From Salegentibacter tibetensis (GTDB taxonomy: Bacteria; Bacteroidota; Bacteroidia; Flavobacteriales; Flavobacteriaceae), in NCBI RefSeq assembly GCF_020164485.1, contig NZ_JAIQZA010000017.1, positions 1-64,000 on the forward strand: a DNA stretch of 64,000 bases. The letters run 5' to 3'. The number at the start of each line of letters is the position of its first letter. Positions within the stretch are counted from its first letter, which is position 1. Below are positions 55,760-64,000 of the stretch, one piece after another. The notes below the pieces were generated by a model. It was not told where the DNA came from. It saw nothing but the letters and a program-made list of their open reading frames with translations, and searched no databases. Both the position numbers and the translations under genes were made by a program.

Positions 55760-58700
55760 GATTTAATAACTTTTATAGTTTTACTTACAGTGGCTGACTT
55801 TAATAGAAGTAAATAAATTCCATTTCTATAATTGGTAAGGTCAAGCTGTATAACTCTGTCTGCAGGAACTTCCATATTTTCTGATATATATTCCTTTCCG
55901 CTAAGATTAATCAGGGATACATTTACGTTAGTATCTGTTCCATTAATATATACCTTAAGGTCGCCTTTGGTAGGGTTTGGGAACACTACAATATCTTCAG
56001 ACAGTAAGACCTCTTTATAAAAAATGTCCTGACATTCAGAATCTGTAGAGATGGTAAACTTGTTTTTACCAGCTTCCAAATCTAAAACCACTCTTGATTG
56101 TGATGTGGTTGAGATTTTACCATTGTGCTCAATCTTATAAAGATTAGCTCCATCCAGTGAGAAGCTCACCGTGTTATTTGCATAATTCACAGAAGAATAG
56201 GCTTCTAAAGGCGTTGGTCCTTCTATGGTTACATTAAAACATTGCTCATATTCCTGTCCATCTATAGTTATACATATATCATATGTACCCGCAGAGAGAT
56301 TCTCAATATTCGCCGAAAAATCATTAGAAGATGATAAGGTTGCAGATCCGCTACCTGCACCAGATACTGATACATTATAAGTGTAATTAGGATCTTCTGC
56401 GCTGATGCTTATAAACCCGTCACCGTTTCCATTACAACTTACATCATGCACAGATATACTAAAATTATCTGCCGCCAGGTTGAAAATTTCACAACCAAAA
56501 ACATCGACAATGGCACCTTCGGGAGAATCTGGACAATTATCCTCAAAATTTATGATTCCGTCTCCATCATCGTCTTCACATACATCTCCAATACCATTAT
56601 TATCAGAATCTGCCTGATCTGGGTTAGGGGTATACATACAATTATCATCAGCATTCAGAATTCCGTCATTGTCGATATCGCCAAAAGGCCCAAGAGGTTC
56701 AGGTTCAAAAACTATATCGCTCGTGGTTTCACCAGTTATTTCCAATTGATTTTCCGGAATAAAATAACCATCTACCCCTTCACTCTCTATAGTATATTCA
56801 ATATTTGGCTCGAGTTTTACGGAGTATGTGGCCGCCTCTGTATCAATTATTGGTTTTGGAACATAAAGCCCATCAGCACCAGGATCAGGAGTAAATGTTA
56901 AAACTAAATCTCCGATATTCTCGTTAAGACCGGTTATCGATCCGGTAACGGAATAAATTTCGACTTTTTTAATAGTTATATCATGGTTAGTTGTGCTCTC
57001 AGTAACTTCTAATGAAGTACCATTAGAAATTATGTAACCATCAGCGCCTTCGAGGGAAATACTATACTCAAAGCCCGTTGGTAAGTCAACCTGGTACGAC
57101 CCATCAGTTGGCGTAACGTTCCAGGTTTTTCCTTCTTCAATAGTAAATACTATTGAATAGTCTTCGGGGATTCCTGGAGCATCTGCTACTTCTACATTAC
57201 CAGTTATGTTGGAATAAGTGGCAGGTTTGCGAATAATTCTAAAATAACTGGGTTTGTCGGCCGTATCATAAATATGATAGGTTCCACTAGCCTTTGCCAC
57301 AAAACTTACCTCTTGAAGATCACCACCCACATTTACAACATCATTCTGTAGTTCAGGATCTGCGACATTTTCAAAATGAAGCTCACCAACACCATCCTGT
57401 CCAAGCACCCAAAGGCTTACTTTATCATCTTCATTAAGATTCAAACTCATGAACCGGTCGGTAGCACCTCTGGAATTAATATAAACTCTTCCTTTGAACT
57501 CCTCGTAATCATTAATGTTTTCATCATATCGGGTCAAATTCGTATTGGTGGTTCGTAGACGGTCACTTCCGCCTCCGGTAAAGCTAAGATCACCAGCTGT
57601 AAAATCGGGCAAAGTATGATCTGAGGTTCCTGGCGTAATGGATTCATCATACCACGAGTTGATAATATCTTCCGTTAACATATTGTTGAACTGAGATTCG
57701 TCCAGTTGTGTTGCACCAAAATCCCAAACATCACTAAGAACATTGCTCCCACCGCTTCCAACATCCTGGTCAGCACTTTTTCGTGTAATTCTAAAATAGC
57801 TGGGTTTATCGGTATCATCATAGATATGATAAGTCCCTGTAGCTGTTGCAGTAAATTTTAACTCAGTGAGCTCACTTCCTAAAGCTACTACATCGTCTTG
57901 TAATGCCGGATCAGCCACATATTCAAAATGAATATTACCATTACCATTCTGAGTAAGAGCCCAAATAGTTACTTCGTCGCCCTCGTTTAATTCAAGACTT
58001 AAATACCTGTCTGTAGCTCCAGATGAATTAATATAAACTCTTCCTTTGAACTCCTCGTAATCATCAATGTTTTCATCATAACGGGTCAAATTCGTATTGG
58101 TGGTTCGTAAACGATCACTTCCACCTCCAACAAAACTAAGATCACCAACTGTAAAATCTGGCAAAGTATTGCCCGAACTTCCTGGTGTAATGGATTCATC
58201 ATACCACGAGTTGATAATATCTTCTGTCAACATATTGTTGAACTGTGACTCGTCCAGTTGTGTTGCACCAAAATCCCAAACATCGGTAAGACCATTGCTC
58301 CCACTGCCTCCAGCATCCTGGTCAGCACTTTTTCGTGTAATTCTAAAATAGCTGGGCTTATCAGTATCATCATAGATATGATAAGTTCCTGTAGCTGTTG
58401 CAGTAAAATTTAATTCGGTGAGCTCACTTCCTAAAGCTACTACATCGTCTTGTAATGTCGGATCAGCCACATATTCAAAATGAATATTACCATTACCATT
58501 CTGAGTAAGTGCCCAAATAGTTACTTCGTCGCCCTCGTTTAATTCAAGACTTAAATACCTGTCTGTAGCTCCAGATGAATTAATATAAACTCTTCCTTTG
58601 AACTCCTCGTAATCATCAATGTTTTCATCATAACGGGTCAAATTCGTATTGGTGGTTCGTAAACGATCACTTCCACCTCCAACAAAACTAAGATCACCAG

Positions 58701-59484
58701 CTGTAAAATCGGGCAAAGTATTGCCCGAACTTCCTGGTGTAATGGATTCATCATACCACGAGTTGATAATATCTTCTGTCAACATATTGTTGAACTGTGA
58801 CTCGTCCAGTTGTGTTGCACCAAAATCCCAAACATCGGTAAGACCATTGCTCCCACCGCCTCCAGCATCCTGGTCAGCACTTTTTCGTGTAATTCTAAAA
58901 TAGCTGGGTTTATCAGTATCATCATAGATATGATAAGTCCCTGTAGCTGATGCAGTAAAATTTAATTCGGTGAGTTCACCTCCTACGGCTACAGAATCGT
59001 CTTGTAAGGCCGGATCGGCCACATATTCAAAATGAATATTACCATTACCATTCTGAGTAAGTGCCCAAATAGTTACTTCGTCGCCCTCCTTTAATTCCAG
59101 ACTTAAATACCTGTCTGTAGCTCCAGATGAATTAATATAAACCCTTCCTTTGAATTCCTCGTAATCATCAATGTTTTCATCATAACGGGTCAAATTCGTA
59201 TTGGTGGTTCGTAAACGATCACTTCCACCTCCGGTAAAACTAAGATCACCTACTATGAAATCAGGCAAAGTATTGCCCGAACTTCCTGGTGTAACTGATT
59301 CATCATACCACGAGTTTATAATAACTTCTGTTAACTTGTTATCAAACTGTGACTCGTCCAGTTGTGTTGCACCAAAATCCCAAACATCGGTAAGACCATC
59401 TGATGGTTCTGGTTGGTTTTGTGAAAAGCCCTGAGTAATTCCCAACAAAAGGATAAGGCCTAAAAGATGTAATCGTTTCATCAT
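55756..59484 (-). CDS. T9SS-secreted multidomain protein with four 184-residue modules (putative pectin-binding)
   Basis: A 1242-residue secreted protein (signal peptide 1-21). Four consecutive modules start at about residues 31, 215, 399 and 583, each opening [15 protein letters not shown] and closing [18 protein letters not shown] (the fourth is diverged). Two regulatory-like beta domains follow (about 760-930), then thrombospondin type 3 calcium repeats ([30 protein letters not shown]). A beta-rich region comes next, and finally a type A T9SS sorting domain from about 1165 ([15 protein letters not shown] to KTIKVIKS). No catalytic motif is visible. Aromatic-rich modules and coupling to the PL9 gene suggest polysaccharide binding on the cell surface, which is inference. 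Confidence 0.78.
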   Translation of the reverse strand: MMKRLHLLGLILLLGITQGFSQNQPEPSDGLTDVWDFGATQLDESQFDNKLTEVIINSWYDESVTPGSSGNTLPDFIVGDLSFTGGGSDRLRTTNTNLTRYDENIDDYEEFKGRVYINSSGATDRYLSLELKEGDEVTIWALTQNGNGNIHFEYVADPALQDDSVAVGGELTELNFTASATGTYHIYDDTDKPSYFRITRKSADQDAGGGGSNGLTDVWDFGATQLDESQFNNMLTEDIINSWYDESITPGSSGNTLPDFTAGDLSFVGGGSDRLRTTNTNLTRYDENIDDYEEFKGRVYINSSGATDRYLSLELNEGDEVTIWALTQNGNGNIHFEYVADPTLQDDVVALGSELTELNFTATATGTYHIYDDTDKPSYFRITRKSADQDAGGSGSNGLTDVWDFGATQLDESQFNNMLTEDIINSWYDESITPGSSGNTLPDFTVGDLSFVGGGSDRLRTTNTNLTRYDENIDDYEEFKGRVYINSSGATDRYLSLELNEGDEVTIWALTQNGNGNIHFEYVADPALQDDVVALGSELTELKFTATATGTYHIYDDTDKPSYFRITRKSADQDVGSGGSNVLSDVWDFGATQLDESQFNNMLTEDIINSWYDESITPGTSDHTLPDFTAGDLSFTGGGSDRLRTTNTNLTRYDENINDYEEFKGRVYINSRGATDRFMSLNLNEDDKVSLWVLGQDGVGELHFENVADPELQNDVVNVGGDLQEVSFVAKASGTYHIYDTADKPSYFRIIRKPATYSNITGNVEVADAPGIPEDYSIVFTIEEGKTWNVTPTDGSYQVDLPTGFEYSISLEGADGYIISNGTSLEVTESTTNHDITIKKVEIYSVTGSITGLNENIGDLVLTFTPDPGADGLYVPKPIIDTEAATYSVKLEPNIEYTIESEGVDGYFIPENQLEITGETTSDIVFEPEPLGPFGDIDNDGILNADDNCMYTPNPDQADSDNNGIGDVCEDDDGDGIINFEDNCPDSPEGAIVDVFGCEIFNLAADNFSISVHDVSCNGNGDGFISISAEDPNYTYNVSVSGAGSGSATLSSSNDFSANIENLSAGTYDICITIDGQEYEQCFNVTIEGPTPLEAYSSVNYANNTVSFSLDGANLYKIEHNGKISTTSQSRVVLDLEAGKNKFTISTDSECQDIFYKEVLLSEDIVVFPNPTKGDLKVYINGTDTNVNVSLINLSGKEYISENMEVPADRVIQLDLTNYRNGIYLLLLKSATVSKTIKVIKS
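57219..59394 (-). repeat. Four tandem 552-bp in-frame repeats
   Basis: The segment repeats with an exact 552-base period (184 codons), seen for example in the recurring TGTTGCACCAAAATCCCAAA near 57710, 58260, 58812 and 59364. The second and third units differ at only about six of 184 residues; the first is slightly diverged and the fourth most. This points to recent tandem duplication or gene conversion within the T9SS protein gene. Confidence 0.85.
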
Positions 59485-59625
59485 TCCATAAAAGATTTAA
59501 TTAATAATGTATTCTATTCTAGTCTTAGAATTGTTAACTGCTTTTATATTAAAAGCGCGTTGCTCTTTTCCTTTTACCTGTTGAGCAGGCTTCAGAGGTT
59601 ACTCTTAAAAGCCAAAAAAATAAAT

Positions 59626-59662
59626 AAAAAGGGTGTGCATCATTACGATGCATACCCTTTTT
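59626..59662. terminator. Strong hairpin terminator after the DUF5123-type gene
   Basis: AAAAAGGGTGTGCATC (59626-59641) pairs with GATGCATACCCTTTTT (59647-59662), with one G-T position and a 5-base loop. A-run and T-run flanks make it work on both strands. It lies 23 bases after the DUF5123-type stop and separates the SusCD transcript from the T9SS/PL9 unit. Confidence 0.75.
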
Positions 59663-59685
59663 AATATTTATAGTTTCGATACATA

Positions 59686-61242
59686 TTATCTCCAGCGGGG
59701 GTCACCTATGTTGTTATCTATTAAAGTTTGATTAGTGATCGTAAAATCTCCAGTTGATGGGTCTACAAACCCTGGATCTAAATTGAAATAATTACTGTCA
59801 TCAAAAATATACTGAGACGTATCATAGAATCCAGGTGCATTAAAGTAATTATTATTACTAAATGAAGGAGATTCATCTATTCCCTCTCTATCGGCATAAC
59901 CTTCTGATTCAGTCTCGGCGATCAAAGTATTTCTCACCGTTACGTCATTCGATACAAATCGAACATATAATAATCTTCTACTATCATCATCAGAAACTGC
60001 GTAAAAGGTGCAGCTATCAATAACAATATTAGCAGTTACACCAGTATCATTGGAGGTGCCACTGGCATCCATCCTTATAAAGTCCCGGCCTGGAGCACAA
60101 TTATAAAAAGTACTCGATAAGATGTTAATATTAAGTACATCAGAATTCCTGAAGTCAATAAAATCCCCTCCCGAAGTAAAAATGTTGTACACAATACTGT
60201 TTTCAACCGTTAGCGTTTGTAAAATTGCATCGGTTTCGTTACCGGCAATGAAGGAACGTCCATAATCATGGATGTTACAACCACTTATTAGAAGAGAATT
60301 ATAATTTCCTGGACCGGTGTACCTTACAACATCCTGTAGATCTGATGATCCTTCACCTAGTCCCTGTAAATTCAGATCGATTAATTCAACATTCTCAGCT
60401 CCCGCAACCAGTTCAAAATTTAATTTTAGAAGTGGTTTATCGAAACTCCTCAAACCTCTAATGGTTAAAGATTTATCAAGGGTAATAGTACCAGTTTGTT
60501 CGGTATAATCACCAGGTTCCAGGACCAGAATATCTCCTGTACTGGCATCTGCGATCTTTTGCAACAAGTCATCCTCAGGAGTTACCAAAATACCTGTACC
60601 GATATCGATTCCAGTTGTAAAAGTTTTAACGCCTCTTATTTGACTGCCGTTAAGTAAGGTCGCGGTATAATCTGTTTCGGGAGTGAGACCAGTTACGGTA
60701 GCTGTACCGCTGGATTTATCTTCACCTGTAATGGTGTAAGTGATATCACCTGGGCTAAAGCTTATTTCAGTAACCTCACTGTCAGGCACCCATCTCAGGA
60801 TAGCCTCCTTGGCCTTAACATCACCGGGTTCACCTTCTATAAAAATTTGTTCTGTTAAAGTTCGTGCTCTGATAGTTGCCCAGGAGGAATCATCAAGCCC
60901 CCTCTCACTTATGGCTTTCACTCTTATAGAATAAAAAGTTTCACTTTCTAATGGAACCAGAACTGGCAATTCATCTGGATTAACTTCAACAGTTTTTACA
61001 ATATTGTCGAAGCTTGTTGAATCATCAGAAATCTCAACAATATAACTATTATGGTTTTCATCAGCTGTCCAGTTTAGCTCTACATTTACCTGATTCCTTA
61101 CGAAGGCCCTGAGATTTACCGGAGCAAATTCTCTGTTAACCGGAAGCTCTTCGATAAGTTCTTTATCATAGTCGCAACCTGTAACGGTAACCGCTAGTAG
61201 AAGAGCTATTAGCAAACTTTTAAAGATATATTTTACTTTCAT
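59686..61242 (-). CDS. DUF4957/DUF5123-type beta-helix lipoprotein with FnIII-like domains
   Basis: A 518-residue lipoprotein (signal peptide ends VTGC, Cys23). The first 210 residues contain two FnIII-like domains (VELNWTADENHNSYIVEI, YTATLLNGSQIRGVKTFTTG). Residues about 215-518 form a beta-helix of the chondroitinase-B-like type, with DDLLQKIADASTGDILVLEPGDYT, FIDFRNSD, DFIRMDASG and the terminal NQTLIDNNIGDPRWR typical of DUF5123 proteins. Such proteins usually follow susD in pectin loci and are thought to bind or cleave pectin at the surface. No certain catalytic residues can be named. Confidence 0.8.
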   Translation of the reverse strand: MKVKYIFKSLLIALLLAVTVTGCDYDKELIEELPVNREFAPVNLRAFVRNQVNVELNWTADENHNSYIVEISDDSTSFDNIVKTVEVNPDELPVLVPLESETFYSIRVKAISERGLDDSSWATIRARTLTEQIFIEGEPGDVKAKEAILRWVPDSEVTEISFSPGDITYTITGEDKSSGTATVTGLTPETDYTATLLNGSQIRGVKTFTTGIDIGTGILVTPEDDLLQKIADASTGDILVLEPGDYTEQTGTITLDKSLTIRGLRSFDKPLLKLNFELVAGAENVELIDLNLQGLGEGSSDLQDVVRYTGPGNYNSLLISGCNIHDYGRSFIAGNETDAILQTLTVENSIVYNIFTSGGDFIDFRNSDVLNINILSSTFYNCAPGRDFIRMDASGTSNDTGVTANIVIDSCTFYAVSDDDSRRLLYVRFVSNDVTVRNTLIAETESEGYADREGIDESPSFSNNNYFNAPGFYDTSQYIFDDSNYFNLDPGFVDPSTGDFTITNQTLIDNNIGDPRWR

Positions 61243-61273
61243 AACTTATAAATTAAATCTGTTTTATTAGGTT

Positions 61274-63073
61274 CTAGTAACCGTAATCATTTACCAATTG
61301 GCCATTACTGGCGTCAATAAAGACTTGCCAAATTGGCCAGAATTGTCTGTCATCTGGATTGACTCCCGGCTTATAAAGCGTGTTTATCACCTCATCAAGT
61401 GGCTGATCCCAATTGAATGCGGAATACTCAGGCCCAGGATTACCGGTTTCACCTCTATTTAAACCGTAGATATCCAAAGTATAACCATCATCTTCATATT
61501 TATAATAAAGTGTGGTGGGCACATTGGCATAGTCTCCCGTTCTATTTTCCAGATTTTCTAGTTCTTGCTTTTCTTCGTCAAGTTTTGTACTAAGAAGGTT
61601 CCAGCGAATAAGGTCCATTTTTCGACTCATTTCCCCTGTAAATTCGTATTTATATTCTTCTACAATAGCATTGAACATCTCTTCTTTAGAACCAAGGGCA
61701 TCAACATAAGCATCTACTTTTTCCGCTTGAAGATCGGAAGGGAATGCCCTACGACGAATTTCCTTAAGATATGGTGCTGCCGCTCCCGGACCTTCCAGTT
61801 CATTGGCTGCTTCTGCTGCAGTTAAGAGAACCTCTGCATATCTCATATAAATCCAATTTACTCCATCGTCATTTGTAGAAGTTACATAACGATCCATCCA
61901 TTCGTATCTATATTTACCAAAATACCAGGTATCAATACCCCCAAGTTCCTGCTGCGCAACCCCCTCTACTGCAGCACCCCATTCATAGGGAACACTTGTA
62001 ACATCTCTCCTGGTATCATCTTCATCGAAATCGTACCAAACCGTAGGTGTAGGACCTGCATCACCACCTCTGGGCTGACCGGTAAACTGATCCACACTAT
62101 TGTGAGGAACGGCGAATGAAAATAATACCCTACCGCGCCCATCAGCAAAAGGAATTTCCCATAATGATTCACCGCCGGCATTTATATTTTCTTCATTGTA
62201 TTTTCTCCAGAATCCTTCAAATGAAGGGTCAAGGTGAGCCCTTCCACTATTAATAACTGATCGACTTTCCTCAAGTGCTAAACGATACATATTCTCAACA
62301 GAAAGATCTGGATCATTACTTCTCCTTATCCCATCGGGGTATTGTTGAAAACCGCCGGCCACAAGTGCAAGCCTTGCTCTCAGTCCCTTGACAAATGCTT
62401 TATTAATGCGTTCTACTGAAGTAGTGGCGGGAGTTTCATTAGGCCATGCAACTAATGTTGAGGCTTCACCAAGATCAGCGATAAGACGTTTGTATATTGT
62501 GTCGCGACTTGTTTTTGGTAAATACAGCGTCTCTGATGTGATAGGTTCAAAACGGGCGGGAACATCCCCCCAGGCTTTCATAAGGTCTGTATAATAAATA
62601 GCCCTGTATGTAAGTGCTGCTCCCAAAAGTTGTCCAAATTCGCTACCTGGCTCAGGATTACCAAAATTTCTTAAACCACGTATTACAATATTTGCTCGTT
62701 CTATCCCCTGATACATCATGGCCCAGGCGTTATTATCAGTATTCATTCTGGAATTGCCAGGTTTGGCATCGTAATAAAGTAGATCAGCATCTGAACCTTC
62801 ATTACCAGCACGATAATGATATTCCACATCTGTATTAAATCCATAAAAAGGGATAAACCGACCACGATAAGAGTTCGTTTGTCCCATGGGTTCAAGAATA
62901 CCATCAACGGCACCTCTTGCTAAACCAACCGTTGAAAAAATAGTAGATTCATCCAGGGTTGATTTTGCCGGAGCCTCCAAAAAGTCCTCATCTAAAAAAT
63001 CCTCCTCGCAGGATAAAATCAGGCTGGTTAAAACAAATACCGAACAGATTTTTATTAAGTTTTTCATTTTCAT
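61274..63073 (-). CDS. SusD/RagB-type lipoprotein (pectin SusCD pair)
   Basis: A 599-residue SusD-family protein. The signal peptide ends LILSC (Cys22). Family segments are ARGAVDGILEPMGQ, NNAWAMMYQGIERANIVI, GAALTYRAIYYTDLMKAWGDVP, WIYMRYAEVLLTAAEAANEL and MSRKMDLIRWNLL. It lies 7 bases after the susC end and 31 bases before the DUF5123-type gene. It differs clearly from the other SusD in the window, and its neighbourhood marks it as the galacturonan or pectin oligosaccharide binder. Confidence 0.93.
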   Translation of the reverse strand: MKMKNLIKICSVFVLTSLILSCEEDFLDEDFLEAPAKSTLDESTIFSTVGLARGAVDGILEPMGQTNSYRGRFIPFYGFNTDVEYHYRAGNEGSDADLLYYDAKPGNSRMNTDNNAWAMMYQGIERANIVIRGLRNFGNPEPGSEFGQLLGAALTYRAIYYTDLMKAWGDVPARFEPITSETLYLPKTSRDTIYKRLIADLGEASTLVAWPNETPATTSVERINKAFVKGLRARLALVAGGFQQYPDGIRRSNDPDLSVENMYRLALEESRSVINSGRAHLDPSFEGFWRKYNEENINAGGESLWEIPFADGRGRVLFSFAVPHNSVDQFTGQPRGGDAGPTPTVWYDFDEDDTRRDVTSVPYEWGAAVEGVAQQELGGIDTWYFGKYRYEWMDRYVTSTNDDGVNWIYMRYAEVLLTAAEAANELEGPGAAAPYLKEIRRRAFPSDLQAEKVDAYVDALGSKEEMFNAIVEEYKYEFTGEMSRKMDLIRWNLLSTKLDEEKQELENLENRTGDYANVPTTLYYKYEDDGYTLDIYGLNRGETGNPGPEYSAFNWDQPLDEVINTLYKPGVNPDDRQFWPIWQVFIDASNGQLVNDYGY

Positions 63074-63080
63074 CTAATTT

Positions 63081-64000
63081 TTAAAAATTAAGGTTTAGTC
63101 CAAATACTATTTGTCTGTTTCTAGGAAACGGAGAAAAATCAACTCCCGGAGTTAGAGGGGTACTTCTCCTTGTAGAAACTTCTGGATCAAGACCTGAATA
63201 ATCGGTTAGGATAAACACATTATTTGCCGTTGCGTAAAATCTTAGTTTAGTAATATTATATTTTGACATAAGCGAGCTAGGTATTGTGTAACCTAAACTA
63301 AGTGTATTCAACCTGAGAAATGACCCATCTTCTACTGCCCAATCACTAAATACGTAACTTCGCATATTTGGAGACCACATAGTCGTGTTTGTGTTTGCAG
63401 CTGCAAGCGCATCAGGATCAGTTATAAGCTGCCCGGTTTCAGGATTAAGATTCGTCCACCTACGTCCATCTCCCATGATCGTGCTTAAGTTACGATACTG
63501 ACTGTTTTCGTTGGCTGTGGTATACTGAACTTTGTTAGCATTATAAACATCATTCCCCACGCTAAAGTTAAAAGCCGCAGTAAGATCGAATCCGTATGCA
63601 TAAGCATCTAACACAAAACCACCGGTAAAATCCGGGTTAGAATCCCCAATAATAGAGTTATCATTAATATCTACTATTCCATCGCCATTAATATCCTTCA
63701 ACTTCAAAGAGCCAGGCATTACTTCACCAATAAGGTCACTATTATCTACCACTTCTGGTTTTAACGTATAGGTATTTGTTACGGCATCAAAATCAAAATC
63801 TGATACTTCATAGCGTCCATCATTCTGATAGCCAAACATCGCTCCTACAGGTTGGCCGACCCATACAGCATAATCACTTCCAATTTCTGAAGAGGCCCAG
63901 CCTGAGTACTCCTGATAATCTTCCAGAGAACCTAAGGAATTAATTTTGTTCCTGTTCGCTGATGCATTAACAGCGAAACTTAATCCATAGTTTTGTTTAG
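63081..64000 (-). CDS. SusC/RagA-type TonB-dependent transporter, C-terminal part (cut by window edge)
   Basis: The frame is open from the stop at 63081 to the window end, about 306 codons. The internal ATG at 63839 is not the start, because coding sequence continues upstream (for example NYGLSFAVNASANRNKINSL). Typical SusC C-terminal features are LKDINGDGIVDINDNSIIGDSNPDFTGG-like calcium-like loop sequence, WAVEDGSFLRLNTLSLGYTIP, LRFYATANNVFILTDYSGLDPE and a final aromatic strand ending in Phe. It pairs with the SusD gene 7 bases downstream. The signal peptide, plug and TonB box lie outside the window. Confidence 0.93.
   Translation of the reverse strand, partial: KQNYGLSFAVNASANRNKINSLGSLEDYQEYSGWASSEIGSDYAVWVGQPVGAMFGYQNDGRYEVSDFDFDAVTNTYTLKPEVVDNSDLIGEVMPGSLKLKDINGDGIVDINDNSIIGDSNPDFTGGFVLDAYAYGFDLTAAFNFSVGNDVYNANKVQYTTANENSQYRNLSTIMGDGRRWTNLNPETGQLITDPDALAAANTNTTMWSPNMRSYVFSDWAVEDGSFLRLNTLSLGYTIPSSLMSKYNITKLRFYATANNVFILTDYSGLDPEVSTRRSTPLTPGVDFSPFPRNRQIVFGLNLNF

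Noticed and set aside
58097-59434. Plus-strand frames recurring every 552 bases
   Set aside because: They are antisense shadows of the repeated modules in the T9SS protein gene; their periodicity is explained by the tandem repeat.
63081-63839. A complete 252-residue protein starting at the ATG at 63839
   Set aside because: SusC-like coding sequence continues in frame upstream to the window edge, so the ATG is internal.
1-64000. tRNA, rRNA, CRISPR arrays, insertion-sequence transposases and phage genes
   Set aside because: I looked for cloverleaf-like segments, regularly spaced short repeats, transposase motifs and phage structural genes and saw none; the only mobile-like elements are short non-coding repeats.

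Overview
The window is AT-rich DNA from a Bacteroidota chromosome, most likely a member of the Flavobacteriaceae (relatives such as Gramella/Christiangramia, Zunongwangia or Salegentibacter fit; the genus cannot be fixed from sequence reading alone). The evidence is SusC/SusD pairs, a type IX secretion (T9SS) C-terminal sorting domain, many Cys-type lipoproteins, TAnnTTTG-like -7 promoter boxes and no clear Shine-Dalgarno sequences. Nearly everything from about 21.4 kb to the right edge is one very large pectin utilisation region.

Layout. 1-3.4 kb: the tail of an unidentified gene, a 0.7 kb non-coding stretch, then a TPR-type sensor kinase and its response regulator (+). 3.4-16.2 kb: a first SusC/SusD locus on the minus strand with a VCBS/ASPIC repeat lipoprotein, a Tat-exported sugar isomerase/epimerase-like protein and a DUF1349/PD40 propeller protein; a ChbG/YdjC-type deacetylase and a small Dabb-domain protein lie next to it. 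16.2-21.4 kb: repeat-rich DNA around a YyaL/DUF255 lipoprotein and an M20 peptidase.

21.4-29.5 kb (minus): an operon of GH28, CE8, CE12, fructose-1,6-bisphosphatase, uxuA, an SDR mannonate oxidoreductase and uxaE. 29.8-30.8 kb: a divergent LacI-family regulator. 30.8-44.1 kb (minus): a 12-gene uronate operon: kduI, kduD, uxaC, kdgK, kdgA, a TRAP transporter (dctP, dctQ, dctM), uxaB, uxaA and two Gfo/Idh/MocA oxidoreductases. 44.3-53.3 kb (minus): extracellular degradation genes PL10, a PL1-CE12-esterase triple fusion, GH105, CE8, DUF4861 and GH28. 53.4-53.8 kb: a decayed PL1/CE8 relic. 53.9-59.5 kb: a PL9 pectate lyase lipoprotein translationally coupled to a 1242-residue T9SS protein with four near-identical 184-residue modules. 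59.7-64 kb: a DUF5123-type lipoprotein, SusD and a SusC cut by the window edge.

How it works together (inference from families). Surface PL9, PL10 and PL1, helped by methyl- and acetylesterases (CE8, CE12), cut pectin. SusC/SusD import oligomers. GH28 and GH105 release galacturonate and unsaturated uronate, and the TRAP system takes monomers or small acids across the inner membrane. Unsaturated uronate goes through KduI/KduD to 2-keto-3-deoxygluconate (KDG). Galacturonate goes through UxaC, UxaB and UxaA to KDG, with UxaE offering a side route through fructuronate, mannonate and UxuA. KdgK and KdgA then give pyruvate and glyceraldehyde-3-phosphate, and the clustered FBPase supports gluconeogenesis. 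A perfect 14-bp palindrome with a central CG lies before both the GH28 operon and kduI and is the probable operator of the LacI-family regulator.
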